A DNA stretch of 49,315 nt from a virus: positions 1-49,315 of IMG/VR virus record IMGVR_UViG_3300048930_000661; one strand, given 5' to 3'. A model generated the notes under the pieces. The model was not told where the DNA came from. It searched no databases and saw only the letters and a program-made list of their open reading frames with translations. The translations under genes and the position numbers were made by a program. Shown one piece after another: positions 30,403-39,700 of this stretch (position 1 is its first letter; each line of letters starts with the position of its first letter).

Positions 30403-30730
30403 GGCAACCACACGGAGCGATAAACATGGCGCAGGAAGAACGAATCAGCGGGGAATGCGGGAAGTGCGGCGAGGCGGTGACGCTGGTGCGAAATAGCGTT
30501 GCCAAGACGTGCCGGAGCGACGGCAACCGATATATCTACCCCGACCGCCAGGACATGCAGCACAGCGGCTGGTGCATCTTCCGGTGCCGTGGTTGCCATG
30601 AGGTTATCGACAACAACTGGCGGGCGTTGCAGACCCCGATTGCCGCCTAACGCCTGAGTTAAGCCGGCCCGCTGGCCGGATGCTTCAAACCGCACCGAGA
30701 CCGCGAAGCGGGCTCGGCTTGAACGAATTG
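30397..30730 (+). mobile_element. Integron gene cassette 2 (334 bases)
   Basis: Starts (G)TTAGGCGGCAA and ends at G30730. Its R'' region (TTGCCGCCTAAC, 30640-30651) is the exact 12-base complement of its own start, the hallmark of a genuine cassette. It carries one gene. Confidence 0.85.
30426..30650 (+). CDS. Small zinc-ribbon-like cassette protein (cassette 2)
   Basis: A 74-residue protein with GGAG before ATG 30426. Two Cys pairs (ECGKCGE and FRCRGCHE) plus single Cys residues suggest zinc binding. The function is unknown, as for most cassette proteins. The stop is within attC3's R''. Confidence 0.7.
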   Translation: MAQEERISGECGKCGEAVTLVRNSVAKTCRSDGNRYIYPDRQDMQHSGWCIFRCRGCHEVIDNNWRALQTPIAA

Positions 30731-30736
30731 TTAGAG
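30645..30736 (+). repeat. attC site 3
   Basis: A 92-base site with R'' GCCTAAC and R' GTTAGAG (the last base departs from the Y of GTTRRRY). The inner sequence is nearly identical to attC2. Confidence 0.85.
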
Positions 30737-30745
30737 GGCGGACAC

Positions 30746-30991
30746 ATGCAACAGCAAATCGAAATTGCCGCGAAACTCTACAAGTGCCGTGATAGCGCCA
30801 GATTCCTGCTTGGCGAACGTTACACGGAAAAGATGACTGATTACGGCACCGCCATAAAGCGTGCGGCGATAAAGATGCATTGCAGCCACTTAAAGGCAGC
30901 GATGGCAATGGCCGAGAGAACCGATGACGGCATGTTGCAGATGTTGATCTTTGCAGCTGCCGTAGAACTGGCCGAGCCCTCTAACAAGTGA
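30746..30991 (+). CDS. Hypothetical cassette protein (cassette 3)
   Basis: An 81-residue, mostly helical protein with GAGGGCGG before ATG 30746. It has Cys/His residues (KLYKCRDSARF, KMHCSHLKAAM) but no known motif. Its G+C is visibly lower than the phage backbone, a sign of transfer. No family is recognised. Confidence 0.65.
   Translation: MQQQIEIAAKLYKCRDSARFLLGERYTEKMTDYGTAIKRAAIKMHCSHLKAAMAMAERTDDGMLQMLIFAAAVELAEPSNK
30979..30991 (+). repeat. Truncated attC (R'' only) at the end of cassette 3
   Basis: GCCCTCTAAC (30976-30985) is the exact complement of cassette 3's start (G)TTAGAGGGC, so it is its R'' arm. The hairpin and R' that should follow within 60-100 bases are absent. Confidence 0.65.
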
Positions 30992-31180
30992 TTGACTCGC
31001 ACAATTCCAGAATAACCCCGCCAGATTCAGCCAACCCGCAGCACTGGCGCGGCGATCCGAGAAACGGGCCGGGGATGTTCCGCAGAAACACTATGAACAG
31101 GGATAGCGGAATTAGTAGTAATCATGTGAGGTTGAAAGAGCCGGGTCGGCGCGAGTCCGCGGGGCGTTTGAAATGAGTAA

Positions 31181-31257
31181 AGCGAGGCCCTGCAAAGTAT
31201 AGGAAAGCGAACTTATGGGCACCCCAAGCTTATAAACCCTATACTTTTACGCTCGCT
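31181..31257. promoter_or_regulatory. Candidate attP for the serine integrase
   Basis: The region just before the integrase has nested inverted repeats: AGCGAG (31181-31186) with CTCGCT (31252-31257), and AAAGTATAGG (31194-31203) with CCTATACTTT (31238-31247), centred near 31220. Large serine integrases recognise symmetric half-sites next to their gene. TATACT (31240-31245) could also serve as the integrase -10. The rest of 30992-31264 holds nothing else I can identify. Confidence 0.5.
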
Positions 31258-31264
31258 GACTGTC

Positions 31265-32938
31265 ATGGGCCCGACTGTGGCTGCAAAACCCAAAGTTTAC
31301 AGCTACTTGCGATTCTCCGATCCGAAGCAAGCGGCGGGCAGCAGTGCGGATCGGCAACTGCAGTACGCCCGGCGATGGGCGGCCGAGCGCGGCATTGAGC
31401 TGGATGCCAGCCTTACCATGCTGGACGAAGGGCTGTCCGCCTATCACCAGCGGCACGTGACCAGGGGCGCGCTCGGCGCGTTTCTGGCGGCCATCGATGA
31501 CGGCGCGATCGCGCCCGGCTCGGTGCTGATCGTGGAGGGTTTGGATCGCTTGTCGCGCGCCGAACCCATCCAGGCGCAAGCGCAGCTGGCGCAGATCATC
31601 AATGCCGGGATTACCGTGGTGACTGCGTCCGACGGACGCGAATACAACCGCGAGGGCTTGAAGGCGCAGCCGATGGACCTGGTCTACTCGCTGCTGGTCA
31701 TGATCCGCGCGCACGAAGAATCCGACACCAAGAGCAAGCGCGTGCGCGCGGCCATCCATCGACAGTGCCTGGGATGGATGGCAGGCACGTACCGCGGAAA
31801 GGTGCGCAGTGGTCGGGATCCGCACTGGCTGCAAGAGGCAGTCGATGGCGGCTGGGAACTGGCACCGGAGCGCGCCGAGGCGGTGCGTCTCGCAATCCGC
31901 ATGTTCAGCGGCGGCCACGGCGGGATCAAGACCGTGCGCAGGCTCAGCGAAATGGGTATGCAGTACACCCGCAACGGCAATGCGTCCCAGCACCTCTACA
32001 AGCTGTTCCGCAACCGAGCGCTGGTCGGCGAGAAGGTGCTCACGGTCGACGGCACCGAATATCGACTTGCCGGCTATTACCCCGCGCTGCTGTCCGTGAC
32101 GGAATTCGACGCCCTGCAGCAGCTCGCCGCGCAGCGGCGCGGCCAGCGCGGCGTGGGCACCATCCCGGCGCTGATCACCGGACTGCGCATCGCCTGCTGC
32201 GGTTACTGCGGCGGGGCGCTGGTCAGCCAGAACCTGATGACGCGCAAGCGGCGCGAGGACGGCGGCCCGCAATTCGGTCATCGGCGGTTGATATGCGCCA
32301 ACACCAGCAACGGCCCGGGCTGCCCCGGTGGCGGAAGCTGCAGCACGGTACCGATTGAACACGCCCTGATGCACTACTGCGCGGACCGCATGAACCTTGC
32401 CGCCCTGCTGTCCGGCGGCGACAACGGCCAAATCTTTGCCGCACAGCTGGCAGCGGCACGCGTAGAGGCTTCCACGCTCCAGGCCAAGCTGGACCGGATC
32501 ACCGAAGCCCTGGAAACAGGCGACTCAGGGCAAGCGCCGGCGGCCTTCCTGCGCCGCGCGCACGTATTGGAATCAGAACTGGCGTCCGTCAATGCCCGGA
32601 GCCACGATCTGGAGGCCGCGCTCGCGGCCGTTGCCACGGTCAGCACGCCGGCCCTGTCAGACGCCTGGGCCGCGCTGGCGGAGGGCGTAACGGCGCTGGA
32701 AACAGATGCGCGGTTGCGCGCAAGGCAACTGGTGGCCGACACCTTCAGCCGTATCGTCATCTACAACCGCGGCGTCACCCCCGGCCCGAAGCGCAAATGG
32801 GGCGGCATCATCCACATGCTGCTGGTGACCAAGCGGGGTGGCTCGCGCCTGCTGGAAATCGACCGCCGCACCGGCCACCTGCGCACCGCCGAAGACGTGG
32901 CCGCCGCTCTCCCGCTGCCGCCGGCAGCTCTGACCTGA
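31265..32938 (+). CDS. Large serine recombinase (phage integrase)
   Basis: A 557-residue protein: an N-terminal resolvase-type catalytic domain (YSYLRFSDPKQ with likely nucleophile S18, EGLDRLSRAEP, and ITVVTASDGREYN), then the recombinase domain near residues 160-290, a zinc ribbon (ACCGYCGGALVSQN ... CPGGGSC) and a coiled-coil region near 395-450. It integrates the phage into the host chromosome at attB and needs a directionality factor to excise; none is recognised here. It is convergent with the tail operon, with only two bases between the stops. Confidence 0.92.
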   Translation: MGPTVAAKPKVYSYLRFSDPKQAAGSSADRQLQYARRWAAERGIELDASLTMLDEGLSAYHQRHVTRGALGAFLAAIDDGAIAPGSVLIVEGLDRLSRAEPIQAQAQLAQIINAGITVVTASDGREYNREGLKAQPMDLVYSLLVMIRAHEESDTKSKRVRAAIHRQCLGWMAGTYRGKVRSGRDPHWLQEAVDGGWELAPERAEAVRLAIRMFSGGHGGIKTVRRLSEMGMQYTRNGNASQHLYKLFRNRALVGEKVLTVDGTEYRLAGYYPALLSVTEFDALQQLAAQRRGQRGVGTIPALITGLRIACCGYCGGALVSQNLMTRKRREDGGPQFGHRRLICANTSNGPGCPGGGSCSTVPIEHALMHYCADRMNLAALLSGGDNGQIFAAQLAAARVEASTLQAKLDRITEALETGDSGQAPAAFLRRAHVLESELASVNARSHDLEAALAAVATVSTPALSDAWAALAEGVTALETDARLRARQLVADTFSRIVIYNRGVTPGPKRKWGGIIHMLLVTKRGGSRLLEIDRRTGHLRTAEDVAAALPLPPAALT

Positions 32939-32940
32939 AG

Positions 32941-33207
32941 CTACCTCGCCTCGGAAATCGAGGTCACGCGCCCGCCAGTGATGTAGAACGACACCAGCTT
33001 GTCATCGATGTAGTAGTCCCAGCGCTCGCCCACGGCCGCGCCAAACCTGTTTTCCAGCTGGACGATTCGGCTGGGCTGGCCCGCGTGCTTGATCAGCGTG
33101 GCGACGGAATCACCATCCATGACCAGGCCGCCGCTGAAGCGGTAGGAATCTGCGTGCGCAGCGGCGCAGGCGATGACAAGGGCGAGGCCCAAGAGGATGC
33201 GACGCAT
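32941..33207 (-). CDS. Secreted DUF2845-like protein
   Basis: An 88-residue protein from ATG 33207 (GGAG upstream), chosen over a longer frame because it then begins with a clear signal peptide, MRRILLGLALVIACAAAHA. The mature part (GGLVMDGDSVATLIKHAGQP...WDYYIDDKLVSFYITGGRV) resembles DUF2845 periplasmic proteins. It is the last gene of the tail operon and probably a lysogenic-conversion gene rather than a virion protein. Confidence 0.7.
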   Translation of the reverse strand: MRRILLGLALVIACAAAHADSYRFSGGLVMDGDSVATLIKHAGQPSRIVQLENRFGAAVGERWDYYIDDKLVSFYITGGRVTSISEAR

Positions 33208-33261
33208 GGTCCAATCTCCGTTCTGAAAATCAACGGTACCGCCGGGTGCGGCACAACGCAA

Positions 33262-33498
33262 TCAGACTTCCAGCTGCAACAGCGTCAGATTCGGCGCAGC
33301 CGCCTCCAACTTCCCTTCCGCCACGAACACGTTGTAGGGAATCGTGGCGCCGTCCAGCTGGCCCCAAGCGCGCAGGGATTGGCCGTCGGCGGTGACTAGC
33401 GAGCTGGTGCCGTCGGCGTTGTGGGCGACGACGGTGGCCAGCAGCCGCGGGCGAGCGGGCAGCAGGCCGGAGAATTGGCGCCAGAGGTCAGTCGGCAT
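33262..33498 (-). CDS. Small tail-operon protein
   Basis: A 78-residue protein whose ATG 33498 overlaps the end of the hub gene. The text GLLPARPRLLATVVAHNADG...SLVTADGQSLRAWG suggests a small beta-barrel, as in carriers or spike-related phage proteins. No family is recognised. Confidence 0.6.
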   Translation of the reverse strand: MPTDLWRQFSGLLPARPRLLATVVAHNADGTSSLVTADGQSLRAWGQLDGATIPYNVFVAEGKLEAAAPNLTLLQLEV

Positions 33499-35293
33499 CG
33501 GTGTAGCGCCTCTCGATGGTGACGGTTTGAACGATATCGATAGCCTTGTCTTGCCGGGTGGCGCTGATGCGCACGCCGCTGGCCAAGCCGTGCCACGTGC
33601 CTTCCCCAGCGATGCGGCGCACCAGCTGCAACGGCTGCACAAGGCCTGGCTGGCCGCTGCCGAGTGGCGCGGCGAACAGCGGGATGTCGTGTTCGATGCT
33701 GGCCTGGCCACCGCGGTCACTCAGCACGTTGCGGCCGCGCTCGCGCGCGCCATCGGCGTGAGTGATGAGCTGGTCCACCTGCTGCGGCGCATAGGTCTGC
33801 CCGGCTTCGCCCTCGCGGACCACGCGCGCCGCCACACCGACCTTCTCGCCGGCCACGATCACCGCATCGAACGGCGGCCGGCTCTGCAGCTGCAGGCGCG
33901 TACCGGTCACGATGTCGTCCTGGATCTCGACATCCGGCGCGGTCGTGGTCCAGTCCCACGGCGACACCGGGTAGCGCGGCGCGATGGTCACCTGCGGCAG
34001 CGAGGGATGCGACTGCACCACCCCGCCGCCGGCCTCGGCAATCCGGATCAGCGCGGCCATCGGGGTCAGGCCGTCGTAGTACCAGGCACCGCCGGTCACC
34101 AACCAATCGACGCCCGCGAAATCCAGCGCGATCGCACTACCGTCCACTTCCGCATCGGCTAGCTGGTGCAGGGTGCGCGCGGCGGCTTCCTCGCGCGCGC
34201 GCGGCGCGGCGTACGGCTCCGCCAGCTGCGCGGTCACGCTGCGGCCGCGTAGGTTGACGCTGGTCTGCCCAAACACCTGGCCCTTGTCGAACGCCTCCAC
34301 CGCGATCACCCACACGTAGCCGTTTAGCGTGATACGCAATTGCCGCGGGCCGGCCACGGTCGGCTGCACCTGCGCCAGCTGGCCCGGGTCCGCCAGCTGC
34401 ACCTGCGCCTCCCAGCACCAGGCGTCGCGGCCGCTGGCCAGAGCCACCGCATCCACCGCAATCGGCAGCAGGTCCGGAAGGCGGACAACTTCGATTTCAT
34501 TCAACACGACGTATGCCCTCGCAAGCGGGCGTGCCGCGAAGCACGCCAAGTTTCCAAACCGCACCGGCACACGCCGCCCGGAATGCGGGTATTCGTGACA
34601 GCGGAAATGCAGCCCCACCTGCCGCCCGACAACGGGCTTGGCCACGAACGGCGGCGTCGGGCTCGGCGGCGGCCGCACCACCCATTCCAGCCCGTGTCCG
34701 TAGCCCCACGGGATGCGCTTGGGTGCCTGCAGCTTGGGCGGCACCGACCACGGCATGCGCCCGGTGCGCGTGCACGCCAGCAATCCGCCCCACGGCAGCC
34801 TTGTCGCACGCTCCTGGCTCGGCGGCACCGTCCACAGCGCCGTGCTGCTGCGTTCCAGAGAGGCTCCCCAACCGTGCCAGGCGGCGCGCGTACCATTCAA
34901 CACCGGCGGCGGCGTATCCCACGGACTGCGCAGCGCGGCGACCGCCAACGGCTGGCCATCGCCCCAGCACAATGCCGCCTGCTTGCGCTGCGGCTGCATG
35001 CCGCCCCACAGCACTGCCAACCGGGACACCTGCGCGCCCAGCCCGCCCCAGTCCGCGCCCACGTACGGCGTGATCTGCTCGAAGGCCAGTGGCGCCATGC
35101 ACACGGAGCGCAACTGCGGGGCAAGCCCACCCCAGCGCAGCCGCGGGCCGGCGGTCACATCGCCAATGATTTCCGGGGTCGGCGGCGGCGGATCGGGCGG
35201 CCCCAGGCGCGCCGCCACACGGCGCCCCACCACGGACAGCCAGGCTTGCGTAAATGTGATCCCGACGCGGCGCCCGGTAGGAATGACCAGCAT
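33488..35293 (-). CDS. Tail tip/baseplate hub-like protein
   Basis: A 601-residue protein. The first 260 residues are rich in Trp-Gly repeats (LRWGGLAPQLR, VLWGGMQPQRK, LPWGGLLACT, IPWGYGHG), an unusual pattern of unknown structure. The C-terminal half (DLLPIAVDAVALASGRDAW...QLRITLNGYVWVIAVEAFDK) follows the plan of phage hub proteins, including WYYDGLTPMAALIRIAEAGGG. It probably sits at the tail tip. Family naming is tentative. Confidence 0.6.
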   Translation of the reverse strand: MLVIPTGRRVGITFTQAWLSVVGRRVAARLGPPDPPPPTPEIIGDVTAGPRLRWGGLAPQLRSVCMAPLAFEQITPYVGADWGGLGAQVSRLAVLWGGMQPQRKQAALCWGDGQPLAVAALRSPWDTPPPVLNGTRAAWHGWGASLERSSTALWTVPPSQERATRLPWGGLLACTRTGRMPWSVPPKLQAPKRIPWGYGHGLEWVVRPPPSPTPPFVAKPVVGRQVGLHFRCHEYPHSGRRVPVRFGNLACFAARPLARAYVVLNEIEVVRLPDLLPIAVDAVALASGRDAWCWEAQVQLADPGQLAQVQPTVAGPRQLRITLNGYVWVIAVEAFDKGQVFGQTSVNLRGRSVTAQLAEPYAAPRAREEAAARTLHQLADAEVDGSAIALDFAGVDWLVTGGAWYYDGLTPMAALIRIAEAGGGVVQSHPSLPQVTIAPRYPVSPWDWTTTAPDVEIQDDIVTGTRLQLQSRPPFDAVIVAGEKVGVAARVVREGEAGQTYAPQQVDQLITHADGARERGRNVLSDRGGQASIEHDIPLFAAPLGSGQPGLVQPLQLVRRIAGEGTWHGLASGVRISATRQDKAIDIVQTVTIERRYTDAD

Positions 35294-35305
35294 GCGTCAT
35301 CGGCC

Positions 35306-35839
35306 TCACGTGACCACAACGGTATATGCGCGGGAGCCAGACTCGCCGAACTCGTCGACCACGGTCACCACTACCGGCGTGCTGCCGGCGGTTGGGGTGC
35401 CGCTCCACAAGCCGCCAGGACTCAGGCTCAGGCCCGGCGGCAGCACATCAATGCTCCACGTCAATTCCGCGCCGCCGTACAGCGCGGCCATCTGCGTTGT
35501 GGCCGGGTTGCCGGCGGCGAAGGCAAGCGAGGCGTTGCTGATTTGCGGCGGCGCGTACGGCTGCACGCGCGACACGATGACATCGCCCCAGGTGTTGGTG
35601 AGGTCACGGCCGATGATGTCGTACTCAACGCCGAGCGGTATTGTTGAAAATCGGTACGTGCCATTGCTCTGACTGTACTGCCGCCGCAACCACACATGAT
35701 CCGACCGGCGCAGCAGGTCGACAGCGGCCCGCCCCGGTACGTTGTCGATTGTGACAATGCCCGGTGACTCGCCCGCGACATAACCATAGCCAGGCTGGGC
35801 TATCGCAATCATGGGATCGCTGTAGACCACCACGCTCAC
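35306..35839 (-). CDS. Tail protein with Ig-like domain
   Basis: From GTG 35839 (GTGA overlap) this is a 177-residue protein. The C-terminal 80 residues match a putative-Ig (He_PIG-like) domain: LTWSIDVLPPGLSLSPGG, then LWSGTPTAGSTPVVVTVVDE. Such domains decorate phage tails and bind carbohydrate or cell surfaces weakly. TTG 35845 is another possible start. Confidence 0.65.
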   Translation of the reverse strand: MSVVVYSDPMIAIAQPGYGYVAGESPGIVTIDNVPGRAAVDLLRRSDHVWLRRQYSQSNGTYRFSTIPLGVEYDIIGRDLTNTWGDVIVSRVQPYAPPQISNASLAFAAGNPATTQMAALYGGAELTWSIDVLPPGLSLSPGGLWSGTPTAGSTPVVVTVVDEFGESGSRAYTVVVT

Positions 35840-36774
35840 GGCCAAGGCCCCAGAGTGTCGATGGCGATCTGGCCGTAGTAGTTGGCGTTATTAGAAAAAT
35901 TCATCTTGACCCCCACGACCACCGCGCCTGTATACCCCGGGAGCGCTACACCTTGGGTAAAGCTGATCATGCTGTGGTACGGGAAAATCAACCCGCGGAT
36001 TGCGCCCACCAGTCGCGTGCCGACGCGCATCTGCGGGTTGGCCTTGTAATACGAATCCCCACTGATTGGGTGCAAGGGCGCGGCGTAATCGCTGCTGCCA
36101 ATCGCGCCCCCAGACCCGTACCAGTGAGCAAAGGCCGGCGTCAGGATTCCGCTGACACCGTCCTCGGCATAGATGGAGAAGGCTGCAGAAACACTCCCCA
36201 TGGCAAAAGCCGCGGTATCTGCACCGGCATTTGCGCTGTTGGTGGTGAGGGCGCCTAGGCAAAAATAGCGGTGGCTGGTATTGGACACGCACGCGTAATC
36301 GCCAAAGCCTGCGAGTCGATTTTTGTTGCCGTCAATCGCACCATCGCCGGTGTCCAGCACATAGACCCAGGCGGTCAGACCGTCCGCCACTACCAGCCAT
36401 GGTCGCGCCGCGTTGCTCAACGCAGCAGACTTGCGGAACCACGGCGTATTGGTGCCAGCCACCCCTGTGTTGATGTCGGTCATTGCGGCGTAGACAGTGA
36501 TTTGCGCCTCACGCGCCCCCGCTGCACCCGGCGCATTGTCGTTCACGCGGACGTAACACCCGCAGCCGCCCTCGCTCTCGTTGTTCTTGAACACGGCGAT
36601 ATTGCTCGCCGCGCCGATGAATTCCTCGCTCCAACCCGCGCTCGGCACAGCCCCATACGCAACGCCGCCCACGCCCACCAAGCACTTGCGCAGCAAGTTG
36701 GTCAGCGACCCGACTTCGCCGCTCAGAGTGGGCGCGCCGGCATCATCCGAGCGAAAATAGCGAACAGTGCTCAC
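35836..36774 (-). CDS. Tail-associated virion protein
   Basis: A 312-residue protein beginning MSTVRYFRSDDAGAPTLSGE, an opening I recognise from uncharacterised proteins in siphovirus tail operons. It is Gly/Ala/Ser-rich and beta-strand rich. GTG 36774 overlaps the previous stop. It may be a fibre or tip component. No catalytic motif is seen. Confidence 0.65.
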   Translation of the reverse strand: MSTVRYFRSDDAGAPTLSGEVGSLTNLLRKCLVGVGGVAYGAVPSAGWSEEFIGAASNIAVFKNNESEGGCGCYVRVNDNAPGAAGAREAQITVYAAMTDINTGVAGTNTPWFRKSAALSNAARPWLVVADGLTAWVYVLDTGDGAIDGNKNRLAGFGDYACVSNTSHRYFCLGALTTNSANAGADTAAFAMGSVSAAFSIYAEDGVSGILTPAFAHWYGSGGAIGSSDYAAPLHPISGDSYYKANPQMRVGTRLVGAIRGLIFPYHSMISFTQGVALPGYTGAVVVGVKMNFSNNANYYGQIAIDTLGPWP

Positions 36775-39700
36775 GGATTTGCGTCTCCAATGGTTTCATA
36801 GCGGAACCCGTCATACGGCGCTTCGGCTTCGCCGGCCAGCACGGTGCGGATAAACCACACCGGCGCCAAGCCTCCGACGGTGTTGAAGCGCAGCACGTTG
36901 CCGGTGCTCCAGCCCGCGCCCCAGCCGGCAGCGGGGATCGTGAAATACGGCGCGCCAGTGCGCGGGTTGAGCGGCGCGCATTCAGTGGCCAGGTTGCCGG
37001 TGGCAATGATGCCGCTGGCCTCGCCGATCACTTCGTAATTGCTGGCGCTGGTGAAGTTGATGGCCCAGCGCTCGGTGATCGCGTTGCTGTTGTCAACTAG
37101 AATCGGATACACCACGTCGTTGTACTGCGCATCGGTGCCGTTACCGATCCGCGCATCGGAAAACACCGCCGTCCAGGTCTGCTGGTCGAAGATATTTTCC
37201 ACGCGCGCCTGCAGGTCCTGGCTGCCGTTCTGCTCGCCCAGGATCAGGCACGTGCTCAGGAATCCGCCGTCCGGGTAGTCGTGGGACAGGCCGCGATTGA
37301 TGGCAATTTCGCCGGTGATCTGCGCATCGGCCACCAACACGCGGTCTTCGATGCGGTCGCGGATGACGACCGGCAGCGTGTAGCCGGTGAGGTTCAGCGG
37401 ATCGCTGAAAGTGACGGTGCCGGCGGTCTTGTTGACCGTGTACCAGCTGGACAGAATCGGCGTGCCGGCGCTGTCGCGCACCTCCACGCGCGTGAGGTGC
37501 GGGCGGCCCAGATTGACCAGCTGCCCGGGCGTCGGCGAGGCGACTTCCGTCTCCTGCGTGTGATGGATGAGCACGGTCTGGCCCGGCTTGAAGACCACCA
37601 CGCGGCCGTCCTCCGGCAAGCGTACCGGATCCAGGCCGAGCAGCGACGGATTCAGCGGAATGTTGCGATAGACCACGGTCCCGAAGTAGGCCGTGGCGGG
37701 ATTGATTGCCATCGGCATGCGCACGTTGCCGCCCACCACTTCGCTGGGGTCGTACCAGCTTTCCGCCTCGTTGCCGGCGGCGGGCACCATGTAGCTGAAA
37801 CCGATGCGAGCGAAGCCGGTGCGCCAATCGATTTCGCCGCTGACGCCATCGCCAAGGATGTTGCCGTTGAGGTCGGCGGTGGCGGTCAGCAGCTCACCGC
37901 TCAGCGAGGTGGCGCGGAAAATGAAGCTGCCAGGCCGCAGCGGGGCGCCCGGCGTGCGGAAGGCGATGAACTGCTGGCCCATCTCGTTGAACTTCACCAG
38001 CAGGGACACGACGTTGAGCGTGTTCGCACCCGCACCCTTCTCCCACTTTACGATATCCAGCTTGCCTGTGGCGTAGTCGATGGTGCCGGCATAGGTGCCG
38101 CTGCCAGAGACCGGATCGATGGTGTGGTACAGCGCACCGCTCCGATCCACGTAGGTCTTGCCGCGATAGATGAAGCGCACGCTGCCGGGCACGATGGGAT
38201 CGTCGGTGCCGGGGGTCAGATCCAGGTCCAGTTCAATCGGCGCAGGTGGCGGCACGTTGACTGGGGGCGGCTCCGGCTCGCCTTGCGGCGGCAGCACAAT
38301 AGGCGGCGGATTTTCCGGCGGCGGCGGGAGTGGGTCCCCGGGAGGCGGATAATCGATGATGACAGGTCCGGCGGGTGCACCCTCTACCTGCCAGGTCGCG
38401 TTGATCGGCGTTCCGACCGTGGTGGTCACCAAGCCGGCAATCATTGCTGGGCCACGCAGGCGCCAGTTGTCACCACCCGCATCGCTTACCCATTCCCACC
38501 AATACGCTGGCAGCGTATTGGCGAACAGCTGAGTGATCTGCCAGGACGCAATGCCCGTGGCGTACGTTATCGCGCCCAGGACATCGCTCATCGCCTTGGA
38601 GCCGACTTGCGTGCAGACAATGTTGCCAGCGCCATCATCCACAACAGTGACGGCAACGGTCTTTGCAACCTGCGTGGGGGTCGGACTACCAGGAGGGTTC
38701 TTTTGCGGGTTATCGGCGGCCACCATCTGCTGCGCCAGCCACGTGGCCTTGAAGCTGCCAGGGATGACCTCGCTGGCGAGATCCAGGTTGACGATGTTCG
38801 CCGGGAAAGCGACGGGAACGAACGTATCATTTTCGGTTTCGACGACTGCAGCCTGCACTTCGACGGGCGCCGCGATGTCCGGCATCACTGCGGGCCGCAG
38901 CTGCACCGTGGCGGCGGAATAGTCCACCGCGCCAACTTCCACCGCGCCAATCTTCAGTACGCCGGGAGATGCGGTATCCGTGGCAATCTGCGGCGAGCCC
39001 GATACGGTGTAGGTCACACTCACACTACCTGGCCTCACGGCAGTGTTCGGGATCGTCGGCACCTGCAAGCCCATCGTCGGCGGCTTCAGGGTGATGTCCT
39101 GATCGCGGCGCTCGGTCACGATCCCCGTGCCATAGCTCACGATGATCGCGCTGTTGATATCGGGCAGCGCACCAAGGGTGGCGATCAGGCTGCCGGTGGC
39201 GTAGTTGACGCTGCCGCCGCCCTGCCCTGGATTGCCCACCAGCTGGCCGGTGCCATTGTCGGTCAGGCGAATCCACTTGCCCAGCGCCATGTAATCGACG
39301 GTTACCGTCGCGGCGTACGGAAACGGCTCCAACTGCATCACGTAGTTGAGCTGGCGATTGAGTTCGCTAATGTCGATGTACTGGCTGTAGCCCTGCATGA
39401 GCACCGGGCCGGCCGGGGTGGCGGTCAGGGTCGCGGGCGTACTGCCGAAACCGGCGCTATGGCTCAGCGTGATGCTGCCGGCCAGGTAATCGACGCTGCC
39501 GCTCCACAGGCTTTCGGTTTCTGCGCGCAGGGTGCCGCGGCCGTCGTCGGTCAGAGTGGCGCCACCCACGGTGACCGACACCGAGCCTTTCGTCATCGGA
39601 CTGCCGACGAACCGCGTGACCAGTGCGCCTGCGCCGTAGCTGGTGGTGAACGCCAGGCCCAGGCTGCCCGGTTCGCCGGCTTCGATGTACGCCAACGCGC

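Noticed and set aside
29521-30740. Hairpins around 29.55, 30.35 and 30.69 kb considered as ordinary terminators
   Set aside because: They have conserved R'/R'' boxes, cassette-specific complementarity and no U-tracts, which fits attC and not terminators.
30988-31176. 62-codon frame (GTG start) after cassette 3
   Set aside because: No ribosome binding site and random-looking composition; the GTGA overlap with the cassette gene appears accidental because this is the broken attC.
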